DNA from: Azohydromonas lata NBRC 102462
Lineage (GTDB): Bacteria > Pseudomonadota > Gammaproteobacteria > Burkholderiales > Burkholderiaceae_C
Direction: 5' to 3'
NCBI GenBank assembly: GCA_945878385.1
Contig: CAMCTE010000089.1
Coordinates: 1-10,232, forward strand
Length of the DNA stretch: 10,232 bases
Under the pieces are notes generated by a model. That model had not been told where the DNA came from. It was given only the letters and a program-made list of their open reading frames with translations, and did no database searches. Of the stretch, positions 5,682 to 10,232 are shown piece after piece. The translations under genes and the position numbers were made by a program. Position 1 is the stretch's first letter. Each line of letters opens with the position of its first letter.

Positions 5682-8540
5682 TCACTTGGTGAGAACGAAG
5701 CCCTTGAGCTTGCCGAAGGCCTGATCCAGCAGCGCCTTCAATTGCTCCTGGTGCAGATGGGCGTAGCCCACGGCAGGCGATGCTGAGGCCGGACGGCCGG
5801 CGTAACCCAGCTTCTGGCCTTCGAGCATGTTCTCGTGGATGTAGTGCTGCACGAAGAACCAGGCACCCTGGTTCTGCGGCTCGTCCTGGCACCACACCAC
5901 CTCCGCCGCGTTGGCATAGCGCTTGATCTCGGTGCTGAAGGCCTTGTGCGGGAAGGGGTAGAGCTGCTCCACCCGGATCACCGCCATATCAGTGGCCTTC
6001 TTCTCGTCGCGCTTCTTCACCAGGTCGTAGTACACCTTGCCGGTGCACACCACCACACGCTTGACCTTGTCGGCTGCGATGTCAGCGTTCTGCTCCGGGA
6101 TCACCGTCTTGAACTCACCCTTGGTGAATTCGCTCATCGGCGAAGTGGCATCCTTGTTGCGCAGCAGGCTCTTGGGCGTGAAGATGATCAGCGGCTTGCG
6201 GAACTGGCGCACCATCTGCCGGCGCAGCAGGTGGAAGATTTGCGAAGCCGAGGTGGGCTGGCAGATCTGCATATTGTTGTCTGCGGCCAACTGCATGAAC
6301 CGCTCCACGCGTGCGCTGCTGTGCTCGGGACCCTGGCCCTCGTAGCCGTGAGGCAGCATCAGCGTCAGGCCATTCACACGGCCCCACTTCACCTCACCTG
6401 AGGCGATGAACTGGTCGATCACCACCTGGGCACCATTGGCGAAGTCACCGAACTGCGCTTCCCAGATGGTCAGGGTATTGGGCTCGGCAGCGGCATAACC
6501 GTACTCAAAGCCCAGTACCGCCTCTTCCGACAGGATGGAGTCGATCACCGTGAACGGAGCCTGCCCATCCGCCACATTCTGCAGGGGGATGTAGCTGCCG
6601 ATATCCCACTTCTCCCGGTTCTGGTCGTGCAGCACGGCATGGCGGTGCACGAAGGTGCCCCGTCCGCAGTCTTCACCAGACAGGCGCACCGCGTAGCCAC
6701 TGGCCACCAAAGACGCATAGGCCAAGTGCTCGCCCATGCCCCAGTCCATATTGATTTCACCGCGGCCCATGGCAGCGCGGTCGGCAATCACCTTCTGCAC
6801 CAACGGGTGCGGCGTGAACCCCTGGGGCACCGTGGTGATGCGCTCGGCCAAACGCTTGATCTCGGCCAAGGGCAGCGCGGTATCGGCAGCGTCCGTCCAC
6901 TTCTTGCCCAAGAAGGGCGCCCAGTCCACCGCGTACTTGCTCTTGAAGTTGGTGAGCACGGGGTCTGAGGTGTGACGCCCTTCGTCGAAAGCCGACCGCA
7001 GGTTTTTCACCATTGCGTCAGGCCCATCGGTGGGCAGCACATTCTGCGCCACCAGCTTCTCGCCGTACAGCCGGCGTGTGCCGGGGTGCTGGGCAATCAC
7101 CTTGTACATCAGCGGCTGGGTCAGCGACGGCGTGTCCTGTTCGTTGTGGCCCAACTTACGGAAGCAGATGATGTCGACCACCACATCCTTCTTGAACTGC
7201 TGCCGATAGTCCATGGCCAGTTGCGTGCACCACACCACGGCTTCCGGGTCGTCGCCGTTCACGTGCAGCACAGGTGCCTCGATCATCTTCACCACATCCG
7301 AGCAATACAGCGTGGAACGGCTGTCGCGCGGGTCGCTTGTGGTGAAGCCGATCTGGTTGTTGATGACGATGTGCACCGTGCCACCCGTGCTGTAGTAGCG
7401 GGTCTGGGCCAGGGCCAGCGTTTCCATCACCACGCCCTGACCGGCAAAGGCTGCATCGCCATGCACCAGCACCGGCAGCACCTGGTCGCCGTGCTTGTCA
7501 CCACGGCGCTCCATGCGCGCTCGCACAGAGCCTTCGACTACCGGATTCACGATTTCCAGGTGCGATGGGTTGAAGGCCAGCGACAGGTGCACCGGACCAC
7601 CAGCCGTGGAAATGTCCGAAGAGAAGCCCTGGTGGTACTTCACATCACCGGCGGGCAGGTGCTCCGGCGCGGTGTGTTCAAACTCGGCGAAGAGATCCTT
7701 GGGCATCTTGCCCAGGGTGTTCACGAGCACATTCAAACGGCCCCGATGGGCCATGCCGATCACGATTTCCTGAACACCCTTCTCACCGGCGCGCTGCACC
7801 AGTTCGTCCATCGACGCGATGAAGCTCTCGCCGCCTTCCAGCGAGAAGCGCTTCTGCCCCACATACTTGGTGTGCAGGTAGCGCTCCAGTCCTTCGGCCG
7901 CCGTCAGACGATCCAGGATGTGCTTTTTCTTTTCCGCATCGAAATTGGGCTTGCTGCGAACGGACTCCAGCCGCTCCTGCCACCAGCGCTTTTCGGCCGG
8001 GTCGGTGCAGTGCATGAACTCGACGCCCACGGTGCCGCAATAGGTCTCGCGCAAAGCCTGCACGATGTCGCGCAGCGTCATCTCCTCGGCCTTGCCGAAG
8101 TAGGTGTTGGCGGCCGAGAAAGTGATGTCCATGTCCGATTCGGACAGGTCGTAGAAGCTGGGTTCCAGCTCCGGGATCTTGGGACGCTCGGTCCGCTTGA
8201 GCGGGTCTAGGTCGGCCCAGCGAGAACCCAGGAAGCGGTAAGCCGCAATCAGCGACTGCACATGCACCTGTTTGCGTGCGACGGCCAGATCGGCTTCACT
8301 GGCCTTCAGGGCAAACGCATTGGCTTTGGCGCGCTGGGCGAAGGATTCGACCACCGGCGCATGCGCCACGTCAGAGCGCTGAGTGCCATCGCCGGCAGGC
8401 ACATGCTGAAGGGCATCGAAGTAGGCGCGCCATTTGTCGGGCACCGAACCTGGGTTGTCGAGGTAACTCTCGTAGAGTTCCTCCACATAGGGGGCGTTGC
8501 CCCCGAACAGGTACGAGTTGGACCTGTATTGCTGCATCAT
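5682..8540 (-). CDS. sucA: 2-oxoglutarate dehydrogenase E1 component
   Basis: Thiamine-diphosphate-dependent decarboxylase that takes 2-oxoglutarate, releases CO2 and reductively succinylates the lipoyl group of SucB; rate-setting enzyme of this TCA step. The product has 952 residues, normal for a proteobacterial E1o. The N-terminal segment (residues 1-45, YLFGGNAPYVEELYESYL) is the E1o-specific extension. Active-site blocks visible are GMAHRGRLNVL with H265, KYHQGFSSD with H303, the cofactor and metal motif HGDAAFAGQG (360-369), VINNQIGFTTSDPRDSRS (about 392-409) and GHNEQDTPSLTQP beginning at 464. The C-terminal pyrimidine-binding half contains EAQFGDFANGAQV and LPHGYEGQGPEHSSAR. I start at the first of two tandem ATGs (8540, 8537) because AGGTGA lies seven bases before it. 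The frame continues upstream through the structured leader, but that extension is not E1o-like. This is the first gene of the operon. Confidence 0.97.
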   Translation of the reverse strand: MMQQYRSNSYLFGGNAPYVEELYESYLDNPGSVPDKWRAYFDALQHVPAGDGTQRSDVAHAPVVESFAQRAKANAFALKASEADLAVARKQVHVQSLIAAYRFLGSRWADLDPLKRTERPKIPELEPSFYDLSESDMDITFSAANTYFGKAEEMTLRDIVQALRETYCGTVGVEFMHCTDPAEKRWWQERLESVRSKPNFDAEKKKHILDRLTAAEGLERYLHTKYVGQKRFSLEGGESFIASMDELVQRAGEKGVQEIVIGMAHRGRLNVLVNTLGKMPKDLFAEFEHTAPEHLPAGDVKYHQGFSSDISTAGGPVHLSLAFNPSHLEIVNPVVEGSVRARMERRGDKHGDQVLPVLVHGDAAFAGQGVVMETLALAQTRYYSTGGTVHIVINNQIGFTTSDPRDSRSTLYCSDVVKMIEAPVLHVNGDDPEAVVWCTQLAMDYRQQFKKDVVVDIICFRKLGHNEQDTPSLTQPLMYKVIAQHPGTRRLYGEKLVAQNVLPTDGPDAMVKNLRSAFDEGRHTSDPVLTNFKSKYAVDWAPFLGKKWTDAADTALPLAEIKRLAERITTVPQGFTPHPLVQKVIADRAAMGRGEINMDWGMGEHLAYASLVASGYAVRLSGEDCGRGTFVHRHAVLHDQNREKWDIGSYIPLQNVADGQAPFTVIDSILSEEAVLGFEYGYAAAEPNTLTIWEAQFGDFANGAQVVIDQFIASGEVKWGRVNGLTLMLPHGYEGQGPEHSSARVERFMQLAADNNMQICQPTSASQIFHLLRRQMVRQFRKPLIIFTPKSLLRNKDATSPMSEFTKGEFKTVIPEQNADIAADKVKRVVVCTGKVYYDLVKKRDEKKATDMAVIRVEQLYPFPHKAFSTEIKRYANAAEVVWCQDEPQNQGAWFFVQHYIHENMLEGQKLGYAGRPASASPAVGYAHLHQEQLKALLDQAFGKLKGFVLTK

Positions 8541-8546
8541 GTCTCG

Positions 8547-8637
8547 CTCACCTTTCGTCCCGGTTTCCAGGACTCCGATGGGTTGCACAACCTTCCGCGA
8601 CCCGGCTCTACCGGTTGGCGGATTGCGGCCCGCCTTG
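8547..8637 (-). promoter_or_regulatory. sucA RNA motif-like structured leader (candidate cis-regulator of the operon)
   Basis: The bases before sucA fold into a series of short hairpins on the minus strand. GGCGG (8617-8621) pairs with CCGCC (8630-8634), and CCGG (8602-8605) with CCGG (8611-8614). GGTTG (8581-8585) pairs with CAACC (8588-8592). The last hairpin, 8557-8573, has seven pairs including one G-U and a three-base loop. The sucA ribosome binding site begins on the base immediately after it. Position, order of hairpins and several unpaired blocks (for example CATCGGA and GAAAGGTGAGC) fit my recollection of the sucA RNA motif, a conserved 5' UTR element reported by comparative genomics in Burkholderiales upstream of sucA, whose ligand or mechanism is not established. 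The 5' edge is uncertain and may be nearer 8615. The hairpins are seen in the sequence; the family assignment is from memory and needs a covariance-model search. Confidence 0.7.
8548..8553 (-). promoter_or_regulatory. sucA Shine-Dalgarno sequence
   Basis: AGGTGA on the minus strand, seven bases before ATG 8540, inside the longer purine tract GAAAGGTGAG. It decides the sucA start and abuts the last hairpin of the leader, so any change in leader folding would act directly on translation initiation. Among the operon genes this is by far the strongest ribosome binding site. Confidence 0.85.
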
Positions 8638-8809
8638 CTATCTGACAGACCAGCAAGGGGACGGGAAGGACCTATTCAGTCGAACAAGTTCACTGTATCA
8701 CCGGATCCCCGACGAATCCTGACAGGCTCGTACCGCGAGACAATGGCGCTGCGGTCATAAGTCTCGTTTGGGCAAGCGATGGCGCCGAGCAGGCCCTCGC
8801 GTTCTCACC
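8638..8809. other. Divergent intergenic region upstream of sucA and the cysteine-rich gene
   Basis: The gap between the sucA leader and the plus-strand gene must carry the operon promoter and probably that of the divergent gene. I tested -10-like hexamers on both strands (for example minus TGATAC at 8694-8699 and plus TCATAA at 8755-8760); none has a reasonable -35 partner at normal spacing, so I call no promoter. The region is less GC-rich than the genes around it. Two copies of the palindromic core CTGACAG occur, within TCTGACAGA (8641-8649) and CCTGACAGG (8718-8726). No credible small gene is present. Confidence 0.5.
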
Positions 8810-9163
8810 ATGGTCACGAAAAAGCTGGTCACCCTCAAGATTCACCCTGCTGCGCCAACGAAGCCGCGCGAGGGCGCGCCATGCAATGGCTGCGGGGTGT
8901 GTTGCCTGGCCGAGCCTTGCCCAATGGGGGCCCTGCTGACCTTGCGCAGCAGTGGGCCCTGCCAGTGGTTGACCTGGCACGGTGCGTCCAACACCTACCG
9001 CTGCGGTGTCTTGGCGGCCACCGACCCTCTGGCCCTGCCGGCCGGAGCGCCTGCGTGGAAACGGTGGTGGCGTCAGCGCCTGCACCGCGCAGCCCGCCGC
9101 TGGATCGCGGCCGGCCACGGATGCGACTGCTCGATGGACGACGCGCCAACCGCTCAGGCCTGA
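8810..9163 (+). CDS. Small cysteine-rich protein with CxxCxxCC cluster (YkgJ-like), putative metal or Fe-S binding
   Basis: A 117-residue protein with nine cysteines: C25, C28, C31, C32, C37, C51, C65, C105 and C107. The PCNGCGVCCLAEPCP segment resembles the CxxCGxCC signature of YkgJ/UPF0153-type proteins, thought to bind zinc or an iron-sulfur cluster; no biochemical role follows from this. A WHGASNTYRCG block and a basic, tryptophan-containing helix (about 80-100) come after it, ending in GCDCSMDD. There is no signal peptide or membrane segment. I chose ATG 8810; the frame is open further upstream to a TTG at 8768, but the extra residues are not family-like. The ribosome binding site is poor either way. 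It is transcribed divergently from sucA and converges on the nitronate monooxygenase-like gene 22 bases away. That this is a real gene rests on the conserved-looking cysteine pattern; I recall similar short proteins in Comamonadaceae but cannot name a function. Confidence 0.78.
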   Translation: MVTKKLVTLKIHPAAPTKPREGAPCNGCGVCCLAEPCPMGALLTLRSSGPCQWLTWHGASNTYRCGVLAATDPLALPAGAPAWKRWWRQRLHRAARRWIAAGHGCDCSMDDAPTAQA

Positions 9164-9192
9164 AGCCGCGCAGCCGCGTCCCGGCTCAGGCC
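9157..9192. terminator. Shared hairpin between convergent genes, possible bidirectional terminator
   Basis: The left arm 9157-9168 is complementary to the right arm 9182-9192, giving 11 base pairs with a single bulged A and a 13-base loop. The arms contain the stop codons of both convergent genes: TGA 9161-9163 on the plus strand and the TGA read from 9188-9186 on the minus strand. The stem is very GC-rich. No T-run follows on either strand, so classical intrinsic termination is doubtful. A 3'-end-protecting stem or a factor-dependent terminator is an alternative. Confidence 0.55.
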
Positions 9193-10142
9193 GTGGTCAG
9201 TACCCGATCCCGCGCTGCCTGATACTCGCGAACCAGTCGGTCCACCAACTCGCGCGCAGGCACCACGGCCTTCACCGCACCAATGCCTTGCCCGCAACCC
9301 CAGATGTCCTTCCAGGCCTTCTTTGCGTCGCCGCCGAAGTTCATCTTGGTGGGGTCACTTTCGGGCAGGTTGTCCGGGTCCATGCCAGCGTTGCGAACCG
9401 AGGGCTTGAGGTAGTTGCCATGCACGCCGGTAAACAAGTTGGAATACACGATGTCGTCGCTGTTGCTATCGACTATGCACTGCTTGTATTCGTCCGAGGC
9501 CCGCGCCTCGTCGGTGGCAATGAAGGCCGAGCCGATGTATCCGAAGTCCGCCCCCATGGCCTGGGCCGCCAGCACCGCGCCGCCGGTGGACATGCTGCCG
9601 GACAGCGCCACCGGGCCATCGAACCACTCTCGAATTTCCTGAATCAAGGCGAAGGGGCTCTTCACGCCCGCATGCCCACCGGCACCGGCGGCCACGGCAA
9701 TCAGGCCATCGGCGCCCTTTTCGATGGCCTTGCGGGCAAACATGTTGTTGATGATGTCGTGCATCACGATGCCGCCCCAGGCGTGCACCGCCTCGTTCAC
9801 ATCGGTGCGCGCACCCAAACTGGTGATGACCAGGGGCACGCGGTACTTGGCGCATACCTCCATATCGTGCTCCAGCCGGTCATTGCTCTTGTGCACGATC
9901 TGATTGATGGCAAACGGCGCGGCTTTCTGCTGCGGGTGGTCACGATCCCAGGCCGCCAGGGTTTCAGTGATTTCGTGCAACCACTCATCCAACTGTGAGG
10001 CTGGCCGGGCATTCAGCGAGGGCATCGAACCCACCACGCCGGCGGTGCACTGCGCAATCACCAGCTTGGGATTGCTGATGATGAACAGCGGAGAGCCGAT
10101 GACGGGGATGCGCAGATTAGCAAGGATGGCGGGCACGGACAT
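9186..10142 (-). CDS. Nitronate monooxygenase / 2-nitropropane dioxygenase-family flavoprotein
   Basis: FMN-dependent TIM-barrel enzyme of the nitronate monooxygenase superfamily, which oxidises alkyl nitronates such as propionate 3-nitronate; relatives include the FabK enoyl-ACP reductase and NADH:quinone reductases. The 318 residues include the N-terminal IPVIGSPLFIISNP strand, where the family has a P-I-x-x-x-P/S-M-type motif. AAGAGGHAG at 151-159 has H157 in the place of the usual active-site histidine. LSGSMSTGG (180-188) forms the flavin-phosphate site, followed by GADFGYIGSAFIATDEA. The C-terminal WGCGQGIGAVKAVVPARELV matches the family end. The substrate cannot be told: the sequence lacks clear similarity to the best-studied class I enzymes, and many such proteins are annotated by homology only. 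ATG 10142 is preceded by AGGGAG with a five-base spacer. It is probably a single-gene unit, cytoplasmic, unrelated to the TCA operon. Confidence 0.88.
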   Translation of the reverse strand: MSVPAILANLRIPVIGSPLFIISNPKLVIAQCTAGVVGSMPSLNARPASQLDEWLHEITETLAAWDRDHPQQKAAPFAINQIVHKSNDRLEHDMEVCAKYRVPLVITSLGARTDVNEAVHAWGGIVMHDIINNMFARKAIEKGADGLIAVAAGAGGHAGVKSPFALIQEIREWFDGPVALSGSMSTGGAVLAAQAMGADFGYIGSAFIATDEARASDEYKQCIVDSNSDDIVYSNLFTGVHGNYLKPSVRNAGMDPDNLPESDPTKMNFGGDAKKAWKDIWGCGQGIGAVKAVVPARELVDRLVREYQAARDRVLTTA

Positions 10143-10232
10143 GAAAGCTCCCTGATGTGTGTCGTGTAAGAGCCCGCACCGGACGAGCGGAGCAGGCCTC
10201 TGTCTTCAATGAGCGCAGCTTGTGCTGAACCT
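10143..10232 (-). other. Upstream region of the nitronate monooxygenase-like gene
   Basis: AGGGAG at 10148-10153 (minus strand) is a good ribosome binding site for the gene at 10142. I see no clear -35/-10 pair, operator or further gene in the remaining bases to the window edge. Confidence 0.5.

Noticed and set aside
6972..8210. Plus-strand open frame of about 412 codons inside sucA.
   Set aside because: Antisense shadow of a strongly conserved coding region, with a low-information composition and no recognisable domain.
8541..8588. N-terminal extension of SucA through the leader.
   Set aside because: The extra residues correspond to the structured leader and its Shine-Dalgarno sequence; the tandem ATG at 8540 has the correct spacing and gives the family N-terminus.
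8703..8719. GGAT...ATCC inverted repeat around a BamHI-like GGATCC.
   Set aside because: Only four base pairs per arm, expected by chance.
8755..8760. TCATAA (plus) / TTATGA (minus) as a -10 box in the divergent gap.
   Set aside because: No -35-like hexamer at 16-18 bases on either strand.
8618..8760. A possible extra small gene between sucA and the cysteine-rich gene.
   Set aside because: Short open frames exist on both strands, but none has a ribosome binding site or recognisable protein features, and they overlap the leader or the start of sucA.

Overview
This GC-rich window most likely comes from a betaproteobacterium of the order Burkholderiales, probably Comamonadaceae. The grounds are the 2-oxoglutarate dehydrogenase operon in the order E1-E2-E3 followed by zapE, the style of the encoded proteins, and a leader in front of sucA that looks like the sucA RNA motif known from Burkholderiales. 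The assignment rests on recognition of families and gene order, not on a database search.

Layout, left to right. Positions 1-1445 (minus) hold the N-terminal two thirds or so of a YoaA/DinG-type iron-sulfur DNA helicase, cut by the window edge. Then come a small DUF465/YdcH-like coiled-coil protein (1479-1694, minus), the AFG1-type ATPase ZapE (1761-2858, minus), dihydrolipoamide dehydrogenase (2869-4293, minus), dihydrolipoyl succinyltransferase (4313-5596, minus) and the thiamine-diphosphate E1 subunit SucA (5682-8540, minus). All six face the same way, with gaps of 10-85 bases, so sucA-sucB-lpd-zapE, and possibly the two genes beyond, could be one transcription unit. Upstream of sucA is a structured leader (about 8547-8637). 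A divergent plus-strand gene (8810-9163) encodes a small protein with nine cysteines. It converges on a minus-strand nitronate monooxygenase-like flavoenzyme (9186-10142). The last 90 bases hold the ribosome binding site of that gene and nothing else that I recognise.

Function. SucA, SucB and Lpd together form the complex that turns 2-oxoglutarate, CoA and NAD+ into succinyl-CoA, CO2 and NADH in the TCA cycle. ZapE, the DUF465 protein and the helicase are housekeeping genes carried downstream, with no obvious metabolic tie. The nitronate monooxygenase-like gene and the cysteine-rich gene look independent of the operon.

The most interesting material is in the non-coding parts: the sucA leader, a long nested hairpin between sucA and sucB, a hairpin immediately before the DUF465 gene, and a stem that contains both stop codons of the convergent pair at 9157-9192. 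I saw no mobile elements, CRISPR arrays, tRNA or rRNA genes. I found no convincing sigma-70 promoter in the 8541-8809 gap.
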